Source: Rhodococcus sp. G-MC3 (GTDB lineage: Bacteria > Actinomycetota > Actinomycetes > Mycobacteriales > Mycobacteriaceae). From it: 64,000 bases of DNA. The position numbers and the translations under genes were made by a program. Shown piece after piece: positions 19,801 through 34,800 of this stretch; the first letter of the stretch is position 1, and every line of letters starts with the position of its first letter. The notes under the pieces are model-generated. The model worked only from the letters and a program-made list of their open reading frames with translations, did not search any database and was not told the origin of the DNA. The stretch lies in assembly GCF_030063335.1 (NCBI RefSeq), contig NZ_JASISW010000009.1, positions 1 through 64,000 of the forward strand. Reading direction: 5' to 3'.

Positions 19801-22800
19801 ATGCTGTTCCACGCCGAGCTCTCCGACCAGACTGTCGACGCCTACATTGTCCAACTTGTGATCGAGCTCACCGGCACAGTCGACAAGGCACGCCTACACC
19901 GAGCGACCCAGACTCTTCTGGATCGACATCCAAACCTCCGAGCTGCATTCGTGCACAATCTCGAAGGTGATTCGATCCAGGTCGTCGAACGCGCAGTGCG
20001 CGTGCCATGGCACGAGATCGATCTGACGCACCTGTCGGAGTCCGACAGGAGCGTCGAGCTCGACGCCGTGATGTCGTCCGATCGCGCAACACGCTTCAAC
20101 ATGGCGGATGCACCACTGCTGCGGTTCACCTTCATCACACTCGGTGACGGGCAGTGGCGACTGGTACTGACAAATCACCATATTCTGATCGACGGATGGT
20201 CCACGCCGCTCGTCATCCGCGACCTCCTCACCCTCTACGCAACCGACAGCGACACTTCGGTGATGCCTCGGGTTCCCGCCTATCGCGACTATCTCGGCTG
20301 GATGAGTCAGCGGAACGTAACGGAAGCACGAACTGCCTGGATCGCAGCGCTCGACGGGCTGTCGGAGCCGACACTGCTCACGCCGATCGAGAGCCGCCGC
20401 CAGGAATCGTCTCGCGCCGGGAATGAATTGACCACGCTGGCAGCGTCGGACACACAACGACTGCGGACGATGGCGCGCGAGCGCGGAGTCACCGTGAACA
20501 CCCTTGTGCAAGCTGCCTGGGGAACGGTGTTGGCGACCTTGACGGGACATACCGACGTACTGTTCGGCGCGACCGTCTCGGGTAGGCCTCCCGAGATCAA
20601 CGGCATCGAGGCGATGATCGGTCTCTTCATCAATACGTTGCCCGTCCGAGTCACTCTCGATGCCAACGAGACGCTGGCCGAATTCATCGGTCGACTGCAG
20701 TCCGAACAGGCTGGACTTCTCGACTACCACTACCTCGGTCTGACCGAGATTCAGCGAGCAGTCGGACCGGTCGTGGCGTTCGACACCTTGACTGTGTTCG
20801 AGTCGTATCCGGTTGACAGAGCAGGATTCTCGGACGAGACCGACATCGCGGGGCTACGGGTGTCGAACATCATCGATGGAAGCGACACAGCGCAGTATCC
20901 GTTGACGCTGGTGGCCATGGTCGACGATTGCCTGCATATCGAAGCAAGGTATTTGCCTGAGTTGTTCGCTCCGACCCAGGTGCAAAGCATCCTGGCGCGG
21001 ATAATGCGTGTGCTCGAAGCATTTGCAACACAACCGAATCTGAAGGTCGGACAACTCGAGTTGTTGTCGGATTCCGAGCGTGAGCTGTTGGTTCCGGTGC
21101 GTGGTGGTGTGTCGGTGGGTGGTCGGTTGTTGTCGGAGGTGTTTGCTTCGGCGGTGTCGGTTGCCGGTGTGGATGCGGTTGCCATTGTTTCGCGGGATGT
21201 GTCGGTTTCGTATGGGGAGTTGGATGAGCGGTCGTCGCGTTTGGCGTCGCTGTTGGTTTCGCGTGGTGTGGGTGTTGGTTCTTTTGTGGCGTTGGGGTTG
21301 CGTCGTTCGGTGGAGTCTGTGGTTGCGGTGTGGGCGGTGGCGAAGGCCGGTGGTGCGTTCTTGCCGGTGGATCCGTCGTATCCGGTGGAGCGTGTGGCTC
21401 ATATGTTGTCGGATTCGGGTGCTGTGCTGGGTGTGACGGTGTCGGAGTATGTGGGTGTGTTGGGTGAGGCTGGTCCGGGTGTGGGGTGGATTGTTCTCGA
21501 TGGTGATGACGCCGTGGGCGATGGTGTTGTGGGCGATGGTGTTGTTGGCGATGGTGTTTCGGTTGTGTGGCCGGTTCCGTCTCTTGATGATGCGGCGTAT
21601 TTGATTTACACCTCGGGTTCGACGGGTGTGCCGAAGGGGGTCGTAGTAGCTCACCGCGGGCTTGCGAACGTAGCTGAAGAAGAACGTCGCACTTTCGGTG
21701 TGTCCACACAATCGCGTGTGCTCTCCTTCGCGTCGACCAGTTTCGATGCGTCGGTTCTCGAGTTGTTGTTGGCGTTCTGTGGTGGGGCGACGATGGTGAT
21801 TGCGCCGACGGATGTGTACGGCGGGGTGGAGTTGGCGGCGGTGTTGGCGGAGCAGTCGGTGACGCATGCGTTCGTGACGCCTGCGGCGTTGGCGTCGGTG
21901 GATCCGGTGGGGTTGGATGCATTGCGGGTGGTGGTGACCGGTGGTGATGCGTGTGGTCCGGAGTTGGTGGAACGCTGGGCGCCTGGTCGACAGTTGTTCA
22001 ACGCATACGGCCCTACCGAAGCCACCGTGTTCGCCTCGGTGAGTGAACCGATGACTCCTGGCGCAGCGATAGCCATCGGTTCACCGCTGCTCGGGTTCTC
22101 TGTCGTCGTGTTGGATTCGCGGTTGCGTCCGGTTCCGGTGGGTGTGGTGGGGGAGTTGTATCTGGCGGGCCCTGGTGTGGCTCGTGGGTATCACGATCGG
22201 TTGGGGTTGACGGCGGAGCGTTTTGTTGCGGCGCCGTTCGGTTCCGGTGGTGAGCGGATGTACCGCACTGGTGATTTGGTGCGGTGGAGTGGTGTCGGTG
22301 GCGGGGAGGTAGCTGGCGGGGAGGGTGGTGTCGGTGCGCTCGAGTATGTGGGGCGTTCGGATTTCCAGGTGAAGGTGCGTGGTTTCCGTATCGAGTTGGG
22401 TGAGATCGATGCGGTGATCGCTGCTCTGCCCGAGGTGGATTTCGTGGCCACCCTCGGCGTCGACGGCCCGAACGGTAATACCGCTCTGGTCGCGTATGTA
22501 CATCCGGTTCGTGAACGTCGGATCGATGCGACTGTTCTTCGCGATGCTGTTGCGAATTCGCTTCCAGCGCATATGGTTCCGTCGGCGTTCGTGGTGTTGG
22601 ACGAGATTCCGTTGACGCCTGCCGGTAAGTTGGATCGCCGGGCCCTCCCCGCGCCGGATCTAGGCAGCAGGGCTGATCGCCGCGAACCGACGACTGATAC
22701 CGAGCGGATCATTGCAAGCGTTTTCGCCGAGGTTCTAGCGGTCGACTCCGTCGGACTCGACGATAACTTCTTCGAGCTCGGTGGTGACTCGCTGAGTGCG

Positions 22801-25800
22801 ACCAGGGTGACTTCGCGGGTCAATTCGGCTCTGGGATCCGGCATCACCGTTCGCGCTCTTTTCGAAGCGCCGACCGTTGCTACTCTTGCTCTACGTAGCT
22901 CCGATGCTGTAGCAAATGGAACGCGTCCGGCATTGGCACCGGTGGTGCGACCGGAGCGGGTGCCGTTGTCTCAGGCGCAGCAGCGGATGTGGTTCATCAA
23001 TCAGTTCGATACATCGTCGGCGGCCTACAACATTCCTCTGGCAGTGTCGCTGACCGGGGTCCTCGATATCGAAGCGCTCGGTGCTGCCGTGTCCGATGTT
23101 GTTGCGCGGCACGAGAGTCTGCGGACAACCTTCCCAACGGTGGGGGAGTTGCCGTTCCAGTCGATCGGCGAGGCTCCCAGCGGGTTCGTCTTCGATGTGG
23201 TCGACGTCGCCGAGGCGGGCGTGTCGGCGCGTATCCTCGCCGATGCGTCACGTGGGTTCGACGTGACGACCGACAGCCCGTTCCGGGCGTCTTTGTACCG
23301 CATCTCGGACACACAGGGCTTCCCCGATAGGCAGGCGGTCGACGAGCGCTACGTGCTGGCCATTGTCGTCCACCACATCGCGGCCGATGGCGCATCCATG
23401 GCCCCGCTGGCGGGTGACGTCATGGTCGCGTATTCGTCGAGGGCGGCAGGTAATGCCCCGGAGTGGGCGCCGCTCGAGGTGCAGTACGCAGACTTCACAC
23501 TGTGGCAGCGATCGTTGCTCGGTGACGACGACGACCCGGAGTCGTTGGCGTCGAAGCAGTTGGCTTTCTGGTCGCAGACTCTGGCCGACGTGCCCGATGT
23601 TCTGCCGTTGCCGATCGATCAGCCAAGACCGAACCAGCAGTCCATGCGCGGTGCATCGGTTTCGTTCGAGATATCGGCAAACACGCATGCCGCTCTGAAC
23701 AGTATTGCCCGTCAAGGACAGTCGACGATGTTCATGGCAGTTCATGCCATATGGGCCATGCTGATGGCTCGACTGAGCGGTACGCAGGACATTGCGATCG
23801 GAACGCCGATCGCGGGTCGTGGTGAGGCGGGGCTCGACAATCTGGTCGGCATGTTCGTCGGGACTTTGGTGCTGCGCACCGAGGTGTCGCCGCATGTGAG
23901 TTTCACCGAGTTGCTGGCCGCTACTCGCGCCGGTGATCTTGCGGCGTTCGACAACACCGATGTTCCGTTCGAGAAGCTCGTGGATGCGTTGGCGCCGAGT
24001 CGATCGACAGATCATTCGCCGTTGTTCCAGGTGCTGCTCGAATTCCAGAACAACGAGGTCGCGCAACTCGAACTCCCCGGCCTTCGCGTCGAGGGTCTCC
24101 AGTTCGATGCAGGCGTCGCGAAGTTCGATCTGCAGCTGACGGTCTCGGAGAAGTACGACGTCGACGGTGCGCCGGCAGGTATCACCGCAGCCATCACCTA
24201 TGCCGTCGACCTGTTCGAGCCCTCGACCGTGCGTCGGTTCGCAGACCGGTTCCTTGCGCTGGTAGACGGCGTCACGTCCGCTCCCGATTCTCCTGTCGGA
24301 GACATCGAGATCGTCACGCCTCGTGAGCTGAACTCCATGGTTTCGGAGTGGAACCACCCGGGTGCTGGGCCGGCGGCGGATACCCTGATACGCCGATTCG
24401 AGTCTGTAGTTGCGCGGTTCCCGGACGCCACCGCTGTGGTCTTCGGAGCCGACAAGCTGACGTACGCGCAGTTGGATGTACGAGCCAATCGGCTAGCGCG
24501 TCATCTCGTCTCGGTCGGCGTCGAACCGGAGTCACTTGTTGCGGTAGCGATGCCGCGCAACGCCGATCTCGTGGTCGCGTTGCTCGCGGTCCTCAAGGCC
24601 GGCGGCGGATATCTCCCCGTCGACGTGACCTACCCGGCCGATCGTCTTACCTTCATGCTCGACGACGCCAGCCCGGTGTGCGTGCTCTCGACCGTCGCGG
24701 ACATCGAGTCAGTGCCGACGGGAGGTCTGGCGCAGGTGTTGATCGATGACGCCGAGACTGCAGCATTGGTCGAGACTCTGTCGGGCGAAGCGCTGACCGC
24801 CTCCGACCGACATGGTGAACCGACCGCCGATTCGATCGCGTACGTCATCTACACGTCGGGGAGCACTGGACGACCCAAGGGCGTTCAGGTCACTCACTCG
24901 ACGGTGGGGACTCTGTTCGCGAACACCATCGACAAGTTCGGGTTCGACGAAACCGATGTGTGGACGATGTTCCACTCTTACGCGTTCGATTTCTCGGTGT
25001 GGGAATTGTGGGGGCCGCTGCTGTATGGCGGAACGCTCGTCGTGGTCGACTACTACACCGCGCGCTCACCCGAACTGTTCAGGGATCTGCTCGTGGCCGA
25101 GCACGTGACCGTGCTCAACCAGACACCGACGGCGTTCTATCAATTCGCCGAAGCCGACCGATCCGCGCCGACAGATTCCGAACGACTTTCCCTGCGCTAC
25201 GTCATCTTCGGTGGTGAAGCGCTCGACCTCGGCCAGCTGGGACGTTGGTACGCGAGACACTCCGATACCTCGCCGACCTTGGTGAACATGTATGGCATCA
25301 CCGAGACCACGGTCCACGTCAGCCACCTCGAACTCGACCAGGAGTTCGCCGCCTCGGCGTCGGCCAGCGTCATCGGTCAAGCGATTCCCGGACTGACGGT
25401 GTCCGTTCGTGACGGTCGGTTGAGGCTTGTTCCTCCCGGTGTGACCGGGGAAATGTACGTGTCGGGGGCACAGCTCTCACGCGGTTACCTCGGCCGCACC
25501 GCATTGACGGCCACACGATTCGTGGCCGACCCTGAGAGTGCTTCCGGTACCAGGATGTACCGGACGGGTGACACCGCTAGGTGGAACCGCGACGGTCAAC
25601 TCGAATACCTCGGCCGTAGCGATATGCAGATCCAACTGCACGGGTTCCGGATCGAACTCGGGGAGATCGAATCTGCTCTGCTCGCCTGCGAAGGTGTCGC
25701 GCAGTCGGTCGTTTCCGTGCGCGACGACGGCGCCGGTGACCGGCTCGTGGGGTATGTGGTGCCCGAAGCCGGTCGTACTCTCGACACCGCAGTGATTCTG

Positions 25801-28800
25801 GACGAGGTCGGTGCGTCACTGACCTCCTACATGGTGCCGGCAGCTCTTGTCGTGCTTGCCGAGCTTCCGCTGACGGCCAACGGAAAACTGGATCGGAAAG
25901 TCCTACCAGCGCCTGACTTCTCGGCGCGCGTCACGCACAGCCGTGCGCCGGCCACTCCTGTGGAGGAAGGACTGGCCGCGCTGTTCGCCGAGGTTCTCGG
26001 TTTGGACTCCGTGGGCGTGGACGACTCGTTCTTCGCGCTCGGCGGAGACAGCATCATGTCGATCCAGCTCGTCTCGCGTGCAAAAGCAGCGGGGCTGATC
26101 ATCGCGCCCCGTGACGTCTTCGAACGCAAGACCGTAGCGGGCCTCGCCGAGGTGGTGGCCCTCGCCGTCGACGCTCCGGTGATCGTGTTGGACGAACTTC
26201 CCGGCGGCGGTGTCGGTGAGATGCCTTTGACTCCGATCGTGCAGTGGATGCTGGAACGTAGCCAGGAGTTCGGTCGATACACCCAGACCGCGTTGCTCCA
26301 GCTGCCTCCCGCCATCGAACGGGATGTGCTCGAGAAGACCCTTCAGGCAGTTTTGGACACACACGACATGCTCAGGGCACAGCTCTCCGTGGGCGACGAC
26401 GGAGTGTGGACCGAACGTGTAGCCCCGATCGGAGCGGTGTCCGCCGCGAGCGTTCTGCACCATGTCGAGGTCGACGATGTTGTCGGAGAGGCATTCTCGT
26501 TGCAGGCCGCTGACGAACTCGATGCGGCAGCCGATCGGCTCGACCCGTCTTCGGGTCGGATGATTCAGATGGTGTGGTTCCAAGCACCCTCCGGCTCAGG
26601 CCGATTGCTCGTTGTCGCGCATCACCTCGTCATCGACGGTGTGTCCTGGCGAATCCTCGTCCCGGATCTCGCTACCGCGTGGTCGCAGGTCATGGCAGGC
26701 ACAGTGCCCGTGCTGGCCGAGACCGGTACCTCGATGCGACGCTGGTCGACCGCCCTCGTCGAGGTTGCAGCGACGCGCTCGGACGAACTGCCGCTGTGGA
26801 CCGCCATGCTGTCGGAACCAGATCCTGTGATCGGATCTCGTGCAATCGATCCGACGGTCGACGTCGACTCCACCGTCGAGCGGATCAAAGTATCCTTGCC
26901 CGTCTCGGTCACGGAACGGCTCCTCACCAGAGTGCCGGAAGCGTTCCACGGCAGTGTCAACGACGGACTGCTCACCGGCCTTGCGCTCGCGTTGATCGCG
27001 TGGCGGCAGGAACGGGGCACGACGGTCGATAACGCCCTCGTCAGCCTCGAAGGCCACGGCCGTGAGGACGCCGTCGTGCCCGGCGCCGATCTGTCACGCA
27101 CCCTGGGCTGGTTCACCACAATCTTCCCGGTGCGCCTGCGCTTGGACGGCATCGATATCGCCGACGCCATCGCCGGTGGCCGGTCTGCGGGCGAGGCCAT
27201 CAAGGCAATCAAGGAACAACTGCTGGCCATTCCCGACCACGGAATCGGCTACGGCATGTCTCGTTATCTCACCGATGCAGGCCGAGACGCGCTGGGCGGA
27301 TTCGCGCGGCCGCAGATCAGCTTCAACTACCTGGGACGGTTCGCGACCGCCTCGTCCGAAGGTATGGAGGATGTCGGGTGGATCCCGGTGTCGGACAGCA
27401 ATCTTGGCGACGCACAGAACCCGAACATGCCCGTTCCGGCCCTGCTCGACATCAACGCGGTCACGAACACGACGTCCTCGGGTCCTGTCCTGGATGCAAC
27501 GTTCGCGTTCCCGTCGGGCGTGCTGACCGCTCCCGAGGTCGAGCGGCTCGTCGAACTCTGGACGGCGGCGCTCACCGCGCTGACAACGCACGCCGACGAT
27601 CCCACCTCTGGCGGCTACACGCCGTCGGATCTGGATCTCGTCGAGATCGATCAACCAACCATTGCAACGCTGGAGGACCGTTTCCCGGGCCTCGACGATG
27701 TGTGGTCCATGTCGCCGCTTCAATCGGGCTTGCTGTTCCACGCACGGCTCGCGGGTGAGGTCGACGAGCAGCTCGACCTCGGCGTCGACGCCTACATGGT
27801 GCAGCTGGGTCTCGAACTCCGCGGCCTGGTGGACAGCAGGCGAATGAAGGCCGCTGCGCAGACTCTCCTCGATCGTCACGCCAACCTGCGCACTGCATTC
27901 GTGCACGGCGCGAACGGCGAGTCGCTGCAGGTCGTGCAGACCGGAATCGACGTGCCGTGGACAGAGGTCGATCTGCGCGGAGCTCCCGACGCGGACGCCG
28001 CACTGCACAGCGTCCTCGACGCGGACAGAGCGGTGCGATTTGCATTGGACTCTGCGCCGCTCCTGCGCTTCACACTCATAACCAAGGCCGACGGCGAATG
28101 GCGACTCGTACTCACCAATCACCACATCTTGCTCGACGGGTGGTCGACACCTCTGCTCATCAAGGAGCTGCTGACGCTGTATGCAACGGCGGGCGACGAC
28201 TCCATGTTGCCGCGAGTCCCCGCATACCGGGATTACCTGAGCTGGATGAACAAGCGCGATGCCGAGGTATCGAAGGCCGAGTGGATCAGAGCACTGTCGG
28301 GCGTCGAGGAACCTACACTGCTTGCCGGTTCGGACCGGGGTCGTCAGCTATCCACGACTTCCGTCGAAACCACGCAGTCGCTCTCACGTGAGGCCACCGC
28401 AGCATTGCGAGACCTGGCCGCTCATCGCGGGTCGACGTTGAACACGATCGTTCAGAGTGCGTGGGGCGTCGTGCTCGCGGCGCTCACCGGCCGCGACGAC
28501 GTGGTGTTCGGTGCCACCGTGTCCGGCCGCCCGCCTGAGATCCCCGGCATCGAGTCGATGATCGGTTTGTTCATCAACACACTCCCGGTGCGGGTGCGCC
28601 TCGATCCCGCCGAGGCGATCGGTGATCTGGTCGATCGGATTCAGGTGGAACAGGCATCTCTGCTGGACCACCATTATCTGGGGCTCACCGACATCCAGCG
28701 TGCGGCTGGAAACGGGGTGTCGTTCGATACTCTGACGGTGTTCGAGTCGTATCCGGTCGATCGGGCAGGACTGTCGGAGGACACGGACATTGCGGGCCTT

Positions 28801-31800
28801 CGCGTCGCCGATGTGCTCGGAACCGATGCTGCGCACTACCCGTTGACACTCGTGGCGTCCATCGACGATCAGCTGCACTTGAAGGCGAAGTATCTTCCAG
28901 ATCTGTTCTCGCAGAGTGATGTCGAGCGAATCATTGCCCGGGTCGAACGGGTGCTCGACGCCGTCGTCGCCGATGACCGGATGCCGCTGGCGCGGGTCGA
29001 ACTGCTCAGTGAGTCCGAACACGCCGATCTTGCTCCGGTACATGGGCCGGGCGGTGGATCAACGGTGTTGCTGGGGCACATCTTCGAACGCGCCGCAACG
29101 GTCTCTCGCGGCCGTACTGCGTTGCGTTTCGGCGATACGAGCGTCGGCTACGACGAACTGGACCAGCGCTCGAGCCGACTTGCCCGGATGTTGTTGAGTC
29201 GAGGGGTGTCGGCGGAGTCGTTCGTCGCTCTCGGGCTGGCACGTTCGATCGAGTCCGTCGTCGCCGTGTGGGCCGTTGCGAAGACAGGGGCCGCGTTCGT
29301 ACCGGTCGACCCGGGGTATCCTCGTGATCGGATCGAGCACATGGTGACCGATTCGGGGGCTGCCTTCGGCATCACTGCCTCCGAGCATGCCGATGCCCTT
29401 CCCACACTCTCGGGCAGCGAAAGCTGGATAGTGCTGGACGACGAGTCCGTCGCGAACGAGCTGATCGAGTTCTCCGCGCTGCCGCTCGAGGCCAGCGAAC
29501 GCGTCCGCGGAGTCGATATCTCGAGCGCTGCCTACGCGATCTACACCTCGGGATCGACGGGCCTACCGAAGGGTGTCGTCGTGACTCACTCGGGGCTGGA
29601 GAACTTCGCCGAGGAGCAGACCGCGCGATATGACATCACGCCCGAGTCGAAAACCCTTCACGTGTCCTCGCCGAGCTTCGACGCATCCGTTCTCGAATAC
29701 CTGTTGGCGTTCGGGGCAGGCGCAACGATGGTCATCGTGCCGCCGACCGTCTACGGCGGAACCGAACTGCACGACATTCTTTCGAGCGAAGAAGTGACAC
29801 ACGCCTTCATCACACCGTCGGCGCTCGCCTCGGTCGATCCGACCGGACTCGACGCGTTCCAGCACGTCGTCGTCGGCGGCGAGGCAGTTCCCGCCGAACT
29901 GGTTTCGAAGTGGGCACCGGGGCGACGTCTTTACAACGGCTACGGCCCCACCGAGACAACGATCATGTCGAACATCAGCGATCCGCTGGAGGCGGGTTCC
30001 TCGTTGACCATCGGTGGACCGATCAGAGCAGTCCGCGAGGTAGTGCTCGACGGGCGCATGCGTCCGGTTCCGGTCGGAGTTCGAGGCGAGCTGTACCTGG
30101 CGGGCGCAGGCCTGGCCCGTGGTTATCACGATCGGCCGGCGCTGACGGCTGAGCGATTTGTCGCCGACCCGTTCGGCGAACCGGGATCGAGGATGTACCG
30201 GACTGGTGACCTCGTTCGATGGACTCCTGACTACACCGTCGAATACGTCGGACGTAGCGACTTCCAGGTGAAGGTTCGTGGTTTCCGAATCGAACTCGGT
30301 GAGATCGACGCTGTACTCGCGTCGCATCCCGCGGTGGATTTCGTTGCGACGGTCGGTGCCGAGTCACCGTCGGGTGCCACCGTTCTGGTGGCCTACGTAC
30401 GGGCCTCCGAAATGGACGCGGCACTGGACCACTCCGCACTGACTGCGCATGCAGCGGCCAGCCTCCCCGGACACATGGTGCCGTCCATCATCGTCCAGCT
30501 CACCTCGATCCCGCTGACTCCCGTCGGCAAACTCGATCGTCGTGCTCTGCCCGCGCCGGAGTTCACCTCCGCTGCAAGCGAGTACGTGGCACCGCGTACC
30601 CCTGCCGAAATCGCGGTGGCAGAGGTCTTCGCCGACACACTCGGCAGCGATCGTGTCGGCGCGCTCGACAATTTCTTCGATCGTGGCGGCGATTCGCTGT
30701 CGGCGACGCGTGTCATCGCACGAATCAACTCGGCCCTGGGAACTTCCCTCGGAGTACGGGCGATCTTCGAATCTCCCACCGTGGCAGCGTTGGCCGCACT
30801 TGCTTCCGACAGTGGGACGGGCTCTGGTCGTCCGGTACTGCGGGCGGGCGAGCGACCCTCGAACGTGCCACTGTCTCTCGCTCAGCAGCGGATGTGGTTC
30901 ATCAACCGGTTCGACCCTTCTTCGCCTGCATACAACGTCCCGCTCGTGGTCAAGTTGACCGGAACCCTCGACATCGAAGCCCTCGGGTCGGCAGTAGCGG
31001 ACCTCCTCGAACGCCACGAGTCTCTTCGTACGACGTTCCCCTCGGTGGGTGAGGGGCCCGTGCAGCTGATTCATGCGGCGTCGGATGTTCTACCCGAGCT
31101 CGATGTCTCGACCGTCGAGGAAGGTGCCCTCGCAGAGTCGATCGGCGCGTTCGCCGGTCGAGGTTTCGACGTAACCTCCGAGATCCCGATCCGTCTGGCT
31201 GTGTATCGGGTCGCTTCGCCGCAGGAGGAGACAACTCACGTTCTCGCAGTGGTCGTTCATCACATCGCGGCAGACGGCGCCTCGATGGCTCCGCTCGCGC
31301 GCGACGTGATGGTCGCCTACTCGGCGCGGACGGGCAACGCGGCTCCGGCATGGGAACCACTCCCAGTCCAGTACGCCGACTACACGCTGTGGCAGCGAGA
31401 GCTGTTGGGCGATGAGAGTGATCCCGCCAGCGTCGCCAGCAGTCAACTCGCGTATTGGCGAACTGCACTACAAGGTGTTCCGGATCTGCTTCCGCTTCCC
31501 ACGGACCGGCAGCGCCCGACCACTCAGAATTTCCATGGCGGTCGCGTCAAGTTCGATATCGACGCCGCTCTGCACGGTCGTATTGCCGCCTACGCGCAGA
31601 CCCGTCGGGCCACGATGTTCATGGTGGTGCACGGAGCCTTCGCCGCAACTCTGGCGCGGCTCAGTGGCACCGACGACATCGCGATCACCACGCCGGTCGC
31701 CGGCCGCGGTGACGCTGCATTGGACGACCTGATCGGCATGTTCGTCAACACGTTGGTCCTGCGAACCGTTGTCGACGGTGCGGAGTCGTTCGAGTCCTTG

Positions 31801-34800
31801 CTCGACCGTGTCGTGGACGAGGATCTGAAGGCGTTCGAGCACAACGAGATCCCGTTCGAGCGGGTGGTGGAGGTACTGAACCCGGTCCGGTCCACCTCGT
31901 ACTCACCGCTGTCGCAGGTGGCGCTGTCGTTCCAGAACAACACCGAAGCACGGCTCGAGCTACCGGGTCTCACGGTCGAAGGTTTCGACTTCGATGTCCC
32001 GGTCGCCAAACAGGATCTGCAACTGTTGTTGTCGGAGAATTTCGGTGAGATGGGTGAACCGTCGGGAATCTCCGGTGCGTTCGATTACGCAACGTCGTTG
32101 TTCGACTCGTCGACCGTGCAGTCCTTCGCGGATCGCTTCGTACGGATTCTCGATGCCGTGGTGTCCGACGCTGCAGCGCCTGTGGGCGACATCGACATCC
32201 TCGGCGACACAGAGCGGCCGCTGCTTGCGCCTGCTCGAGGCGTAGACGGACGCCAGCCCCGTACCTGGCCGGAGATTCTCTATGCCGCAGCGGCCGCTAA
32301 CCCCGACGGGACGGCAGTCGAGTTCGGCGACATTGCGCTTTCCTACCGCGATCTCGACCAATGGTCGACCCGTATCGCGCGCCTGTTGATCGACTTCGGC
32401 GTCGGCCCGGAAACGTATGTCGCGCTCGCACTTCCGCGGTCCGTCGAGTCCATTCTGTCGATCTGGGCCGTTGCCAAGACCGGTGCCGCCTTCCTACCCG
32501 TCGATCCGAACTACCCGTCGGATCGCATCGCCCATATGCTCGACGATTCTCGTGCTCCGATCGGTCTGACGGTGCACGCTCATCGAGAGGCACTGCCGGA
32601 CACCGTGACATGGCTCGTCGTCGACGATCCGGATTTCGCAGCGGACATCAAGCGTTACCCGACCGACCCCGTCAGGGATACCGATCGCACGGCCGATCTG
32701 CACCTGGACAACCCTGCGTACCTGATCTACACCTCGGGCTCGACCGGTCGTCCGAAGGGCGTCGCGGTCCGCCATCGCGGTCTGTCGAACCTGGAGGACG
32801 AGGTCACCCTCAGGTTCCATCCGAGGATCGATTCCAGGGTCTCGCACATCGCGTCCCCGAGCTTCGACGCCTCGGTCTACGAGCTGACCATGGCGTTCGG
32901 TGTCGGCGCCACGCTCGTCATCGTGCCACCGGGAATCTTCGGTGGTGACGAGCTTGCCGATCTGCTCGAGGACAAGCACGTCACGCATGCGTTCCTGACA
33001 CCGGCGGCGCTGTCTTCGATCGAGGGTGATCGTTTGCCGGAGGTCGAGGTCCTGGCGTTGGGCGGAGAAGCGTGCACGCCCGAACTCGTCGCGCGCTGGG
33101 CCAAGGGCCGCATGATGTTCAACGGATACGGGCCTACGGAAACGACGATTCAAGCCAGTGTCGGTGGCCCCTTGGTGCCGGGGAAGATCGTCGATGCCGG
33201 AAGTCCCGCAATCGGATTCCGGTTCCTCGTCCTCGACTCCAGGCTTCGCCCGGTGCCGGGCGGCGTGCCGGGTGAGCTGTACATTGCAGGCCCGGGCACC
33301 GCGCGGGGCTACCTCCACCGGCTCGGTCTCACGGCGGAGCGCTTCGTGGCAGATCCCTTGGGCGAACCAGGCGAGCGCATGTATCGCACCGGAGATGTGG
33401 TGCGGTGGACGCCCGACCGAAAGATCGAGTTCGTCGGACGAAGCGACTTCCAGGTGAAGGTGCGAGGCTTCCGAATCGAACTCGGCGAGATCGATACCGT
33501 GCTCACCGAACACCCCGCTCTGAACTTTGCAGCGACGATCGGTCACCTCGCGCCTTCGGGAGATACCGTCCTGGTGTCGTACGTCCGCGTGATTCAGGGT
33601 GCATCGGTCGAGATCACGGAATTGGTCGACCATGTCGCTGCGCTACTTCCGCGGCACATGGTGCCTACCGCCATCCTGGTGCTCGACGAGATCCCGTTGA
33701 CACCCGTCGGCAAGCTCGATCGACGAGCACTGCCGGTTCCGGAGCTCACAGTCAGCACAGTTCCGTACCGCGCGCCGTCGACGGCAACCGAGCAGGCGGT
33801 CGTCGACGTCTTCGCCGAGATACTGGGTGTCGACAGAATTGGTCTGGACGACAACTTCTTCGACCTCGGCGGAACTTCCTTGGTGGCTACCAGGGTCGTT
33901 CCTGCACTCGAGACTGCTACCGGTGTCCGGGTACCACTGCAATCGCTGTTCCTGGATCCGACCGCCGGGGGATTGGCTGCTCGTATCGACGGTGACTCGA
34001 AAACGGGATCCTCCGGTCTCGACAGCGCGTTCGGAGTGGTCATACCCCTTCGACCTCAGGGAACCGGAATCCCACTGTTCTGCATCCATCCCGGAATCGG
34101 ATTGTCCTGGGGGTACGCGGGAATCGTTCGCCACCTGGCAGATGACCGTCCTGTGTACGGACTTCAGCTGCCGACCATCTCCGAAGGTGGCACGTTCGAT
34201 TCGATTCAGTCGCTGGCGCATCGATATGCGTCGGAGATCCGGCGGGTCCAACCCGAGGGGCCGTACAACCTGCTCGGCTGGTCTCTCGGCGGCGCGATTG
34301 CACATGCGGTCGCGGTGGATCTGCGTGAGTCCGGCTCAGGCGTCGACTCCGTTACGATCATGGACAGTTACGTCGAAGGCGATGGTGACGCCCCTGCGGG
34401 CAGACTCACTGTTGAAGAACTGTTGGCAGGTCTCGGCGTAGATGTTGCACCCGAAGCGGCGGATTCACCGCTGACCTACGAGGGTGCAGTGGAACTGTTG
34501 AACCAGTCGTTTGGACAGGAAACCGGCCTGACACCGGCACATCTGGAACGGATCAACGATGGTTTTGCGAACTCGACCGAGATCATGGGCAATTTCGAAC
34601 CGGGCGTCTACGACGGTGATGTGCTGTTCTTCGCAGCCGCGCAAGGGTCCGGTGACGGGATCGATCGCGATCCGCTGCAATGGAACCAATTCGTGACAGG
34701 AAAAATAGATGTCCGGACTATCGACTGCGCCCATAATCAGATGATCGAACCCGAGGTACTCACAGAAATCGGTGCTGCTCTCGAAAAGTATCTCAGCAAC

